DNA of 64,000 bases, from NCBI GenBank assembly GCA_946478525.1, contig CAMLCH010000007.1, forward strand, positions 1 through 64,000, read 5' to 3'. Numbering within the stretch: the first letter of the stretch is position 1; each line of letters begins with the position of its first letter. Shown here in pieces: positions 8,356-17,831 of this stretch. The stretch is from Snodgrassella alvi_G (GTDB taxonomy: Bacteria; Pseudomonadota; Gammaproteobacteria; Burkholderiales; Neisseriaceae). The notes under the pieces were generated by a model. That model ran no database searches. It was not told where the DNA came from and saw only the letters and a list, made by a program, of their open reading frames with translations. The position numbers and the translations under genes are program-made.

Positions 8356-10076
8356 GCGTATTCAACCCAGTTGATTAAACCATAAAGCACTAAATTATCC
8401 ACAATTTCGATCCGATTGTCTAAGACAAAAGAATGAGGTAAAGCCTGTGCTACTTTATTGGCACCACCACCGGTGATGATGATATCAACGGATTTGCCTG
8501 CACCAATTTTGTGTTGCAGACGTTCATGCATCAGTACGATGGCGCCACAGACTGCATCCATTATGCCACTGGTCAGTGCATTTGGTGTGGTGGTGGCGAA
8601 TGCATAGGGCTTCCCTAATGGGCGGTTCAAATTAGCAGTACGCTTGGCCAGTGCTTCTTTCATCAGGTGAAAACCGGGAAGTATGCTACCGCCCAGATAG
8701 TGGTTGGTATCAGTTAATGCATCTACAGTAACCGCGGTACCACAGCTGACGACAACACAAGCTTGCTGTGTGTAGCGACGAGAACCAAGAATGTTAAACC
8801 AGCGATCAGCACCATGTTCAGCCGGATTACGATAATGATTAAAAATGCCTAATGCTTCCGGCATAGAGGGTAGCCACATAATAGGCTGTGGTAGGATGGT
8901 GGCAATCTGCTGCAAGCGCGCCTCACCACAGACAGCACAGCCAATAATGCGATTTTCTCCGGTGCTGTATTGTGCCCAGTCTTTTAATAAGGGCTGTAAA
9001 TCATAATAGGCAGCTTTGCCATAATGCAGAATGCAGCTATTTTCCACCCATGCCCATTTTAGTTTACTGTTACCGGCATCCAGTAATAAATAACGTTGCT
9101 GATTTTGCTTGCTATGACAAGTAGAACTAGCGGGTCGCAGACTGATTTCACCGCTCACAAATTCCTGCTCGCCACGAACATTTTGTAAAATAATCGCACC
9201 GGATGGAGCAATACCTTTTACTTTACCTTCAGCTATGGTGTTACCGTTGCTAAACAGATGTACTAATTGTCCCTGATCGCGGTGCAAACTATTGTATTCG
9301 GCTAAAAAAGGCGATAGTCCGTCTTGATCGAAACGGGGCAGATAGGAGGATAGCTTTTGTACGATACGCTGAAAAATCTGGCTGGCTTGTATTTTTGATG
9401 TTTGTGACAGAATGGCAGCGGCGTTACTGATTTGCTCAGGGATAATAAAGTTTAGTCCGATACCAATCACGGCGATGGTATGGGTCTGTTTGTTAACTGT
9501 TTCAATCAGAATGCCACCTAGTTTACTGTTGTCGAGCACCAGATCATTAGGCCATTTGATTTGTGCCCGAATGCCCAGCTCTTGCAAAGTTTGACTGATT
9601 GCCAGTGCTGTCACCAGTGCCAACCCGCCCAATTCGCTTTGTGGTCGCTGAAATGACCAGCTTAAACTGAACATCAGACATTCACCAACACGGTTGTGCC
9701 ACAATTTACCCTGCCGGCCACGACCATGGGTTTGCTGGTAAGCCATACAAATTTGAGCTGGCATTAGCTTCTGGGTTTGTCGTGCTTTCTCCAACAATAT
9801 TGAGTTAGTAGAGTGTGTTTTTAGCAGCAGGCGGGGTTCAAACCCATATTGACGCGCAGAGTCGGTAAAAATTTGCTCGGGTATGATCGCCAGTGGTTTG
9901 GCTAGTTGCCAGATGCCATTATGTTGGTGTAACAGACTTTTAAGATGTTCAGGCATTTCCTGCCAGACAGCATTGAGTTGTGACACTTTTTTATTCAGTG
10001 TTTTTGCCAGATTTTGCACTTGATGTGGCAGACCGTCTGCCAGCAGAGCCAATAGTGGCCAAAAGGATGTGTTCAT
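8352..10076 (-). CDS. birA/coaX: Bifunctional biotin-protein ligase / type III pantothenate kinase
   Basis: 574 residues joining two enzymes. Residues ~1-60 form a winged-helix-like region. Residues ~80-320 are the biotin ligase (STNSILLEKA, GRGRQGKLWHN, KWPNDLVLDNSKLGGILIE), which makes biotinyl-AMP and biotinylates acetyl-CoA carboxylase. From about residue 328 (LLLDAGNSKLKWAWVEN) a type III pantothenate kinase follows, with HGADRW and CGTAVTVDAL motifs; it catalyses the first step of CoA synthesis. The fusion is typical of Neisseriaceae and helps place the organism. The N-terminal HTH hints at possible repressor activity, unproven. Confidence 0.93.
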   Translation of the reverse strand: MNTSFWPLLALLADGLPHQVQNLAKTLNKKVSQLNAVWQEMPEHLKSLLHQHNGIWQLAKPLAIIPEQIFTDSARQYGFEPRLLLKTHSTNSILLEKARQTQKLMPAQICMAYQQTHGRGRQGKLWHNRVGECLMFSLSWSFQRPQSELGGLALVTALAISQTLQELGIRAQIKWPNDLVLDNSKLGGILIETVNKQTHTIAVIGIGLNFIIPEQISNAAAILSQTSKIQASQIFQRIVQKLSSYLPRFDQDGLSPFLAEYNSLHRDQGQLVHLFSNGNTIAEGKVKGIAPSGAIILQNVRGEQEFVSGEISLRPASSTCHSKQNQQRYLLLDAGNSKLKWAWVENSCILHYGKAAYYDLQPLLKDWAQYSTGENRIIGCAVCGEARLQQIATILPQPIMWLPSMPEALGIFNHYRNPAEHGADRWFNILGSRRYTQQACVVVSCGTAVTVDALTDTNHYLGGSILPGFHLMKEALAKRTANLNRPLGKPYAFATTTPNALTSGIMDAVCGAIVLMHERLQHKIGAGKSVDIIITGGGANKVAQALPHSFVLDNRIEIVDNLVLYGLINWVEYA

Positions 10077-10305
10077 GTAATGTCATTAGCAAAATAATTC
10101 AGACAGCAGATAGTTTGCTACGGACCGGTGTGCGTATGGCTGCTGACAAGGGGTTATTTGGGGTTGATGACGGTGATCAGTCATAACTTTATAGCTCACG
10201 ATGCCAATTGTCTTGCGACTATCAAGCCAATTTGCCATTTTTTCAGAAGTGGTGAAGTAATAGTATTGCATTATTTCATAAGCATCAATTGGCTGATAAT
10301 TATTT

Positions 10306-11385
10306 TTATTCAACAACGATTTTAGGAAAGCGACGGCTAAAATCTTTGCCCTGCGCGGATATGACTAGCGCTAATTGCCACGCAGCTTGTTCATATAAGC
10401 GGGCTATTTCCGGCTGATTTTGCGCCAATGAAACAGCAGAACCGCTATCCATGGCTTCACGCAAAGCCAGTGTTAATGGTAGCTGACCCAGTAACGGGGC
10501 GCCCAGTTTCTTGGCCAGATTTTTACCACCATCATGCCCAAATATGGCTTCTGCGTGTCCGCATTGCGAGCAGACATGGATAGACATATTTTCCAATACG
10601 CCAAAAATAGGAATATTGACTTTCTGAAACATATTAACTGCTTTACGCGCATCTATCAGCGCTATATCCTGTGGAGTAGTCACTACGATGGCGCCGGTAA
10701 CGGGTATTTTTTGTGCCAGAGTTAGTTGAATATCGCCTGTTCCCGGTGGTAAATCAATAATCAGGTAGTCCACATCATCCCATTGGCTTTGGAACAATAA
10801 CTGTTGTAAGGCCTGACTAACCATCGGTCCCCGCCAGATTACTGCCTGATCGGTATCCACCAGAAAACCTACTGACATAACTTGAATATCACCAGTAGCC
10901 ACTACTGGTATTAGTTTACCATCTTGCTGTCGGGGTTCATGTACTGCTACACCAAGCATCGTAGGCTGACTGGGTCCATAAATATCAGCGTCCAGTACGC
11001 CAACACGAGCACCCATACGGCTTAAGGCAATAGCCAGATTGGCACTGGTAGTTGATTTGCCTACGCCCCCTTTACCAGATGCGACAGCAATGATATTTTT
11101 CACACCAGCTATGGTTTGGATACCTGTCTGCACTTTGTGCTGACTGATCTGTATTTCAATATCTATAAATAAAGGCGTATGACCAAATTCTGCGGTAATC
11201 GCTTCATCAATATGTTGTTGCAATACTGTTGCCAGGTGATTAACCGGATAGGGAAAAATCAACTTCAGATGGATACCATCCGGCGCACTTGTCACTGAAT
11301 GGATTGCCTTTTCAGTGCCCAAAGTTCGATTGCTATCAGGAATGCTGATATTGTTTAAAAGGGCAGTGATGGATTGAGTGTTCAT
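10306..11385 (-). CDS. apbC: Iron-sulfur cluster carrier protein ApbC/Mrp
   Basis: 359 residues. An N-terminal MIP18-like region (to ~85) precedes a deviant Walker A P-loop GKGGVGKST at residues 104-112, then DADIYGPSQPTMLG, DYLIIDLPPGTGD and a late CSQCGH (CxxC) motif that binds a bridging 4Fe-4S cluster. It is a cytosolic ATPase that delivers Fe-S clusters to apo-proteins. It lies 229 bp upstream of birA-coaX on the same strand. Confidence 0.95.
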   Translation of the reverse strand: MNTQSITALLNNISIPDSNRTLGTEKAIHSVTSAPDGIHLKLIFPYPVNHLATVLQQHIDEAITAEFGHTPLFIDIEIQISQHKVQTGIQTIAGVKNIIAVASGKGGVGKSTTSANLAIALSRMGARVGVLDADIYGPSQPTMLGVAVHEPRQQDGKLIPVVATGDIQVMSVGFLVDTDQAVIWRGPMVSQALQQLLFQSQWDDVDYLIIDLPPGTGDIQLTLAQKIPVTGAIVVTTPQDIALIDARKAVNMFQKVNIPIFGVLENMSIHVCSQCGHAEAIFGHDGGKNLAKKLGAPLLGQLPLTLALREAMDSGSAVSLAQNQPEIARLYEQAAWQLALVISAQGKDFSRRFPKIVVE

Positions 11386-11489
11386 GCAATATATAAGTCC
11401 GCAACTTAGATTCTGGCGTATATTCTACCTGATTTAGCTACTTATTACTGAGTACAATTGTCTTACTGTAAGTTTAACCGGTAGAAAAA

Positions 11490-12041
11490 TTAATTTTTTT
11501 CATCAAAATAATGCATAGGCGATGAAAAACCTGAAGGGTATTCGTTATCGTCGACCAGACTGGGTAACGGTGCTTTAGGCAGATGTCGGCGCGCAAATAA
11601 TAATCGGATACATAGACCACTCGGATAAAGCAACAGGATGGCGACACCCAGATAACGCAAATTATGCCAGTCAATGACGTTTCGGCCCTGAAAAAGTGCC
11701 CAAATGGCACAAATCCATTGCCACCATGCAGGTAAACTGAATACTAAAATAATCATGATTGCTGCCATTCTGAGTGGCGTAAATGGCCAGGGTTTTTGTT
11801 CAGCGACCGCACGATTTAATGACATAAGAATATAAAAAGCACAACTGATCACCAGCACGATACCGCCATTAGTAATCACCTGTAGCCAGCTAAATGCAAT
11901 CTCGGGAGCTATCGGCAAACCGTTTGGTGTCATTCCGGTATTGTCTAACGTAATACTGGAACTGAGATTGAGGATAAAACCATATATCAGATCCAGCCAT
12001 AATAATAAAATAGGCCAAGTATATTTAAGACGATGAAACAT
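11490..12041 (-). CDS. Four-helix membrane protein, function unknown
   Basis: 183 residues with four hydrophobic helices (roughly 10-30, 55-72, 88-112 and 125-148) and a short polar C-terminal tail rich in Pro and acidic residues. No catalytic or binding motif recognised. The layout is like DUF2975/DUF805-type small inner-membrane proteins, but I cannot assign a family. It sits alone between apbC and the HxlR regulator on the same strand. Confidence 0.65.
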   Translation of the reverse strand: MFHRLKYTWPILLLWLDLIYGFILNLSSSITLDNTGMTPNGLPIAPEIAFSWLQVITNGGIVLVISCAFYILMSLNRAVAEQKPWPFTPLRMAAIMIILVFSLPAWWQWICAIWALFQGRNVIDWHNLRYLGVAILLLYPSGLCIRLLFARRHLPKAPLPSLVDDNEYPSGFSSPMHYFDEKN

Positions 12042-12248
12042 TGCTCAGATCATGAAAAGCTAAAGACCACAGTTTACCCATTGCGTTATCCAGCTGTAAA
12101 TATATTGTATGGCAAAGAAATAATGTTGAAAAACTAGAGATCATTACTCTGTGTCGATAAACGGCGAATTTAGCGTCGACCTTTACTATGTATATTGACT
12201 AATCAAAAATTTCTTCTGATTAAATCCACACTGCAAAAATAAGAAAAT

Positions 12249-12617
12249 TTATTGATCGATTTTTTTTCTGGCCAGACATATTGCTGCATGATTGTCATCA
12301 GCCCATTGAATTAAAATTTTCATCGGTTGCAGAAACGATAGCCCTAAAGCAGTTAAAGCGTACTCGACACGTGGGGGAACTTCAGCATATATTGTTATGG
12401 AAATATAGCCGTCTTTTTCCAGTTTTTTTAATGTACGAGACAGCATTTGTCGCGATATATCACCAATCTCTCTGTGCAGTAAATTGAATCGTTTAGTATT
12501 GTGCTCCAGAGCCTGCAAAATTAACAAACTCCACTGATCACCGATCCGATCCAGTACATCGCGAATCGGGCAGGGATGGTCAAATTGTATTAATTCGTCT
12601 TTTGAAGGCTTTGTCAT
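12249..12617 (-). CDS. HxlR-family transcriptional regulator
   Basis: 122 residues, the usual HxlR size. Hallmarks are the N-terminal HPCPIRDVLDRIGDQWSLLIL with Cys15 (a thiol often used as a redox or electrophile sensor in this family), the winged helix (QMLSRTLKKLEKDGYI) and VPPRVEYALTALG. It is divergent from the broken NTF2-like gene at 12797. HxlR regulators commonly control a divergent neighbour, so its original target may now be lost. Confidence 0.9.
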   Translation of the reverse strand: MTKPSKDELIQFDHPCPIRDVLDRIGDQWSLLILQALEHNTKRFNLLHREIGDISRQMLSRTLKKLEKDGYISITIYAEVPPRVEYALTALGLSFLQPMKILIQWADDNHAAICLARKKIDQ

Positions 12618-12796
12618 TTTAGTTCCGTTTTCTATTCAATATTGCTAATTAGTCACATTTCATTGACCTAGTTACATCGTTGTTACTTCTTGTTTTAACA
12701 GATTTTCATTGCTACCATTTAATTAGTCTATATTTTAGACTAATGCAATTTTATCAGATCAAAGTAAAACGATTTCATTTTTATCAGGGAGTTTGT

Positions 12797-13268
12797 ATGA
12801 GCATAATAAAAAAAATTATTTTTATAACAATGTTTTTATTAGCAATAACAGGGGCAGCAGTCCGCCAATGATCAGTCACCACGCCATAACGCTCAGGAAG
12901 AACAAAATCGTGCTACTGTGATTCGATTTTATAATCATTTTTTTAATAACCATCAGCTTGATGAGGCATATAAAATACTTAGTCACGATTATAAACAGCA
13001 CAATCCTTATGTTGCTGATGGCATAAAGCCGTTTATTTCCTATTTTAAAGAGTTTTTTAAGCAAAATCCGCAATCAAGTGCACGTATTGTGTGAACTTCA
13101 GTAGATGGTGACCTCGTGTGGTTGCATGTACATGCTAAAAATAATTTGCACGATCCGGGACGAGCGGTAGTCGATATATTTCGCGTGAACAAAGGCAAAA
13201 TTGTTGAGCATTGGGATGTGATTCAAAATGTGCCTGCTGCAACAGCCAACATGAATACCATGTTTTAA
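12797..13268 (+). pseudogene. Broken NTF2/SnoaL-like secreted protein gene
   Basis: ATG at 12797 begins a signal peptide (KKIIFITMFLLAITGAA) that runs into a TGA at 12869. Moving to another frame at about 12861-12867 continues a coherent protein (NDQSPRHNAQEEQNRATVIR, then RFYNHFFNNHQLDEAYKILS). The later part has DLVWLHVHAKN, VDIFRVNKGKIVEHWDVIQ and ends with TAA at 13266-13268. A second lesion is an in-frame TGA at 13092-13094, probably from CGA or TGG. The composition matches SnoaL-like/NTF2-fold proteins of about 150 residues. Two independent lesions make it a pseudogene rather than a sequencing slip. Confidence 0.8.
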
Positions 13269-13951
13269 AGAAGAATACGATAATCAGTACAGCGCTCTAG
13301 TAGCGCTGCAGCGCCATTCGTCATCGCCAATACCTGTTCTAATAGTTTCAGAGAAATAATCAGTCTGAACCACTATTTAAATCGTGTTCGGATAGGATAA
13401 AAGATTAAAAAAGCATGGTATTAATGAATGCAAAAGATGGCAAAAAAATGTGCTATTTTGCCGTTAATTAAGCACGTATCCTGCAATGAAAAATTATGGC
13501 GCAATTGCGCAGATTAATGGGTCTGAAAAAATTAATTCTGCCTTGGCTTAAGTGCAAAAATAAAAGCCAGTTAGAGCGCTAAGCAGTGATGACAGAAAAA
13601 TTTTTCTACTTTATTTAAATTCTGACCGTTAAAACATATTTTTTATATGTATTTGCCATTTAACTCATTAAAAAATCAAAAAAATTATTTTTGATTCAGG
13701 TATTGAAAGACCATGCATATTCGGCAACCATTACTATTCTAAGCCGATAATCATTCAACAAATAAACACTATATTCATTAGTATAAATTCATTTTCCTGA
13801 ACAATTGTAAGAATAAGAATGCACTTGAATGTAAAATTTGAGTTAGAATAAAAGCTCCAATTAGTTATTTTCAGATTGAATCTAACAACTCTGATGATCT
13901 TCGACCTCTGATGGTCAATTTTATTTTCCTGTATTGTAGAGAAACAGCAAA
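13269..13951. other. AT-rich spacer upstream of the FadL-like gene
   Basis: About 680 bp with no convincing coding frame or RNA. It should include the promoter of the outer-membrane protein gene; no clear operator was recognised. Confidence 0.45.
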
Positions 13952-15352
13952 ATGGCAAGAATTTTACCAGCCATAATCAAACTGGGTTTTGTGGCAATGG
14001 GATCTGTTGCGATCTCAACCTCGGTATATGCTTCTGGTTATCATTTAGGATTACAGTCAGTGACTGCAGTATCCACCGGAAATGCCGCTGCAGCGGAAGC
14101 GACTGATCCCAGTACTATTGTATTTAATCCGGCTGGTTTGACTTATTTAGAAGGTACACAGCTGAACGGTAATCTGTTTCTGATCAAACCTGATATTAAA
14201 TACCATAATGCTCGTGGCACATTTACCGACGGTTCAAATGTGCAGGGGCCGCAAAACGGTAATATCTCTAATACCGTACAGGCAGTACCGCAGGTATATT
14301 TTTCCCATCAGATTAATAATAAATGGGCTGTTGGTTTAGGCGTTTATATTCCCTATGCTGCCAAAACGAATGACAGCAGTGATTCAGTTATGCGCTATAA
14401 CGTGAATAAAACCAATGTGAAAGCGATTGATATTAATCCGGTCACTGCTTACAAATTAACTGAGCGCCATAGTTTAGGTGTTGGGTTGATTGCCCAGTAT
14501 CTGCATGCGGAAATTCAGAAATATGCCGATTTTACCCCTGTAGGCAGTTCTTTAACGGGTATACCTTCTTCAGTACTGCACCAGCAAGCACCGGGAGTGT
14601 TTGATGCTCGTGGAACAGTAAAGGGTAATGACTGGGCCTATGGTTTTAACGCTGGCTGGTTATGGGATATCAATGATGATATTCGTGTTGGTCTGAGTTA
14701 TCGTTCTAAAATCAATCATCGGTTGCATGGAACTGCCCGTTGGCAAGCAGAAGGTGCGTTTGCCCAAAAATACGCATCAATGCTCGATCAGTTTGGCTAT
14801 AAACCAATTGAAGGGGCCAATGTACAGATTACTACTCCCGAAGTTGTATCCTTACATGGTATGTGGACTGTTAATCCGCAATGGAATATTTTCGGTAATG
14901 TCAGTTGGACGCGGTCGTCCCGGTTGCATGATCTGGATATCAACTTTGAAAATGTTAAATCCATTGATCAGCATCATGGCATTACTGCCGATAAAACCCA
15001 TATCTATCCCAACTGGCGTGATACGCTGGCGGTAGGTGTAGGAGCATCCTATCAGCAAAGCCCGAAGCTGCAATGGCGTGTTGGCGTCAATTATGACCAG
15101 TCACCGGTGCGTAGTTCTTCAACCCGCTTATCGACCATTCCTGATGGTAATCGCTGGTTATTTGGCGCCGGCCTTAAATATGATGTTGACAAACACAATA
15201 CACTGGCTTTTTCTTATACTTATCTGCATATTCAGCAAACACATATGAATCAGCAGGATCAGGGCTTACATGTTTCCAGTAATGTACGCGGTGAGGCCAA
15301 TTATCGTTCTAATGCCCATATTATTGGTGCCTCCTATAACTATAAGTTTTGA
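13952..15352 (+). CDS. FadL/OmpP1-family outer-membrane hydrophobic-compound transporter
   Basis: 466 residues. A signal peptide (cleavage after SVYA, about residue 27) leads to SGYHLGLQSVTAVSTGNAAA and then NPAGL (residues 59-63), the N-terminal hatch motif of FadL porins. Repeated beta-strand signatures and a C-terminal strand ending in Phe (GASYNYKF) fit a 14-strand outer-membrane barrel. The family takes up long-chain fatty acids or other hydrophobic molecules by lateral diffusion. No fatty-acid oxidation genes are adjacent, so the substrate is open. Confidence 0.92.
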   Translation: MARILPAIIKLGFVAMGSVAISTSVYASGYHLGLQSVTAVSTGNAAAAEATDPSTIVFNPAGLTYLEGTQLNGNLFLIKPDIKYHNARGTFTDGSNVQGPQNGNISNTVQAVPQVYFSHQINNKWAVGLGVYIPYAAKTNDSSDSVMRYNVNKTNVKAIDINPVTAYKLTERHSLGVGLIAQYLHAEIQKYADFTPVGSSLTGIPSSVLHQQAPGVFDARGTVKGNDWAYGFNAGWLWDINDDIRVGLSYRSKINHRLHGTARWQAEGAFAQKYASMLDQFGYKPIEGANVQITTPEVVSLHGMWTVNPQWNIFGNVSWTRSSRLHDLDINFENVKSIDQHHGITADKTHIYPNWRDTLAVGVGASYQQSPKLQWRVGVNYDQSPVRSSSTRLSTIPDGNRWLFGAGLKYDVDKHNTLAFSYTYLHIQQTHMNQQDQGLHVSSNVRGEANYRSNAHIIGASYNYKF

Positions 15353-15589
15353 TGATTATTATGATCAATTAATTTATGTTACTTAATTGGCTATTATCGA
15401 TTAATTAAGTATGATTTCATTATTAATGGTCATGTTTTGTTTAATAAAATCTAAGCCAATGAAATTAATGAAATTTAACTACAATTTTGTCATAATTTAA
15501 AGTGAATTTGCTTTGCTTGGAAAATAATCTGTCGTATGATGGTTTGGCAGTTTTAGTTGGATAACACACTGTTAAGCAAGGAGATGTAC

Positions 15590-16480
15590 ATGAAACATCA
15601 AAGTTTACAAAATCCAAGAACCAAATACTATCATAAAGATTTTTCCAAGCAGCATCAGCCTGCACCAGGTTTGCAAAGCAAAATGGATCCGGTACCTGAC
15701 TGCGGAGAAAAAAGTTATCAGGGGCATGAACGTCTGCATGGACGGAAAATTCTAGTAACCGGTGCTGATTCCGGTATCGGTCGTGCTGCAGCTATTGCCT
15801 ATGCACGTGAAGGAGCTGATTTAGCATTAACTTATTTGCCGGATGAAGAAGAAGATGCCAAGCAAGTTGCAGAACTGGTAAAACAAGCAGGTCGCAAAGT
15901 TGTTTGTATTCCCGGTGATTTAAGTAATGAGCATTTCTGCAAGCAGCTGGTTGAAAAAGCACATAAAGAATTGGGCGGTTTGGATGGTCTGACTTTAGTT
16001 GCCGGTAAACAAACTGCAGTAGAACGTATCTGTGATATTTCCACTGAACAGCTACGAAAAACATTTGAGATTAATGTATTTTCTTTATTCTGGGTAATAC
16101 AGGCAGCCATGCCACATTTGCCTGAAGGTGCTACAATTGTGACTACCAGCTCTGTACAGGCCTATGAATCCAGTCCAAATCTGATTGATTATGCTTGCAC
16201 TAAAGCAGCCATTGTAGCCTTTACTCAGGCCTTAGCCAAACAGCTGGCAGCAAAAGGTATTCGTGTTAATTCAGTTGCTCCCGGACCGATCTGGACTGCT
16301 CTGGAAATTACCGGTGGACAACCACCAGAAGCTATTCCCAAATTTGGTCAGAGTGAATCAGTTTTAGGTCGCGCTGGGCAGCCGGCAGAATTGGCATCAA
16401 CTTATGTATTCCTCATGTCTGATGATTCCAGCTATGTAACCGCTCAAGTTTACGGCATAACTGGCGGCATCAGACTGTAA
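15590..16480 (+). CDS. SDR-family NAD(P)-dependent oxidoreductase (YghA/YhdF type)
   Basis: 296 residues from ATG 15590, chosen because AAGGAG at 15578-15583 is well spaced for it; upstream in-frame TTG 15557 and ATG 15584 are poorly placed. The protein has the ~45-residue polar extension typical of this subfamily, then the Rossmann motif VTGADSGIGRAAA, an AGKQ site replacing NNAG, catalytic Ser in TTSSVQAYE and YACTK, and VAPGPIWT. A cytosolic oxidoreductase of unknown substrate, often stress-linked in other bacteria. Confidence 0.88.
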   Translation: MKHQSLQNPRTKYYHKDFSKQHQPAPGLQSKMDPVPDCGEKSYQGHERLHGRKILVTGADSGIGRAAAIAYAREGADLALTYLPDEEEDAKQVAELVKQAGRKVVCIPGDLSNEHFCKQLVEKAHKELGGLDGLTLVAGKQTAVERICDISTEQLRKTFEINVFSLFWVIQAAMPHLPEGATIVTTSSVQAYESSPNLIDYACTKAAIVAFTQALAKQLAAKGIRVNSVAPGPIWTALEITGGQPPEAIPKFGQSESVLGRAGQPAELASTYVFLMSDDSSYVTAQVYGITGGIRL

Positions 16481-16563
16481 TGATCACTGGTAATTTTACC
16501 AATTCAGGCAGCTACACTTCTGGCTCAGCATTAACTGGTTAACAAAAGTTTGTAGGCCTGAGA

Positions 16564-16598
16564 AACTGAATTCTGATTTAAACGGAATTCAGTTTTTT
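16564..16598 (+). terminator. Rho-independent terminator after SDR gene
   Basis: A perfect 10-bp stem AACTGAATTC (16564-16573) / GAATTCAGTT (16585-16594) with an 11-nt loop runs directly into a T-tract. It lies 83 bp after the SDR stop codon. Confidence 0.8.
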
Positions 16599-16599
16599 A

Positions 16600-17354
16600 A
16601 TGGAGGTTGGCACCAGCACATAATTTTAGTACTAGTCATCATCCAGATTTTTTTATACCGTGTCTATGCGGATAACTTACTGTTTACAGTATTAAGGTAA
16701 TTACATCGAAAACGAACAGTGCTTTCGTTGATCAATCAATAGCTATCATTATTTCGGTAGCCAGCAATATCTGACAAACAAATATATTAGTCTGTCAAAG
16801 CTGCAATTAAAATAAATAATGTAAATTTATGTAAACAAATTACGAATTTCAGCAAGATAAAATTCATATTAATAAATTCTAATAATCATTCCTATTGTAG
16901 TAATTTGTTTTATTTAACTTTATTTGTCTAATCGTGATAAAAAATTAAATCAGGATGATAATTGTTATTATTATAATTTAAACCATTGAATTTTAATATA
17001 AATTTAGTGGTATGATATTCAATAACTCAGACAGAATTGGCAAACATAAATGAATAGGGTTTGTTTAGTGCAAAAGGGTAAATCATGATATGTAATCAAA
17101 TAACAGTCTGACAAAAAATTGGCGTATCAAATATGCAGAAAATATTTAGCGAACTTTGAACAATCGGTTTAATCCGCAAAATTTGCCGATTCAGATAGGA
17201 ATCATTGTAAATAAAATAAGTCAGATAAATTATTTTTCCGGCATAAATTGGTTTTGTTCGGCTTTAGCGCAAACTAAATAATGTTCGCAAACTGAGAAAT
17301 TATTAAATCTAATTGTGATTGCATCATTTAACAGTATTAAAAAGGGATACAACT
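16600..17354. other. Long AT-rich spacer before the bacterioferritin genes
   Basis: About 750 bp with no supported gene. It contains a candidate Fur box at 16956-16970 and long A/T runs; it must carry the bfrA promoter. Confidence 0.45.
16956..16970. promoter_or_regulatory. Candidate Fur box
   Basis: TGATAAT-T-GTTATTA matches the 7-1-7 Fur pattern (TGATAAT-n-ATTATCA) at 12 of 14 positions. It lies about 385 bp upstream of bfrA, inside very AT-rich DNA where chance matches are common, so the call is weak. Iron regulation of bacterioferritin would make biological sense. Confidence 0.35.
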
Positions 17355-17819
17355 ATGGAAGGTAAGAAAGTTATTATAGATTGTTTAAACAGTCTGCTGG
17401 CCGGTGAACTGGCCGCCCGCGATCAGTATTTTGCCCATTCACGTATATTTGAAGATATGGGTTATATGAAATTATTTCAGCATATAGATCATGAAATGCA
17501 GGAAGAAACTGACCATGCCCACCAGTTTATTCACCGTATTCTGATGCTGAATGGTAAACCGATTGTGGTACCAGAACCAATCAATGTTGGTAGCGATGTC
17601 GTGAGTATGCTGCAAAATGATTTGGATACTGAATTGATAGTAAGAAATAATATCAAAGAGGCCATTAAATTGTGTGAGCAAGAGCAGGATTACGTTACCC
17701 GCCAGTTCTTGGTTACGCAGTTACAAGACACGGAAGAAGATCATGCCCATTGGCTGGAACAGCAATTACATCAGATTGAAGTGATGGGTTTAGAAAATTA
17801 TCTGCAAAGCCAACTGTAA
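17355..17819 (+). CDS. bfrA: Bacterioferritin, ferroxidase-competent subunit
   Basis: 154 residues from ATG 17355 (AAAGGG upstream). Alignment by eye to E. coli Bfr keeps the di-iron ferroxidase ligands Glu18, Glu51, His54, the mid-protein Glu (E93 here), Glu127 and His130. The axial haem ligand Met52 is replaced by Thr52. It would oxidise Fe(II) and build the mineral core in a 24-mer with the next gene's product. It is followed 12 bp later by bfrB with its own AGGAG. This matches the two-subunit Neisseria arrangement. Confidence 0.93.
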   Translation: MEGKKVIIDCLNSLLAGELAARDQYFAHSRIFEDMGYMKLFQHIDHEMQEETDHAHQFIHRILMLNGKPIVVPEPINVGSDVVSMLQNDLDTELIVRNNIKEAIKLCEQEQDYVTRQFLVTQLQDTEEDHAHWLEQQLHQIEVMGLENYLQSQL

Positions 17820-17831
17820 GAGGAGAATGAG

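Noticed and set aside
10086..10316. 76-codon minus-strand frame between apbC and birA-coaX
   Set aside because: TTG start, no clear ribosome-binding site, no family resemblance; could be a small gene but support is too thin.
14727..15073. Alternative frames inside the FadL-like gene on both strands
   Set aside because: Shadows of a well-supported outer-membrane protein gene.
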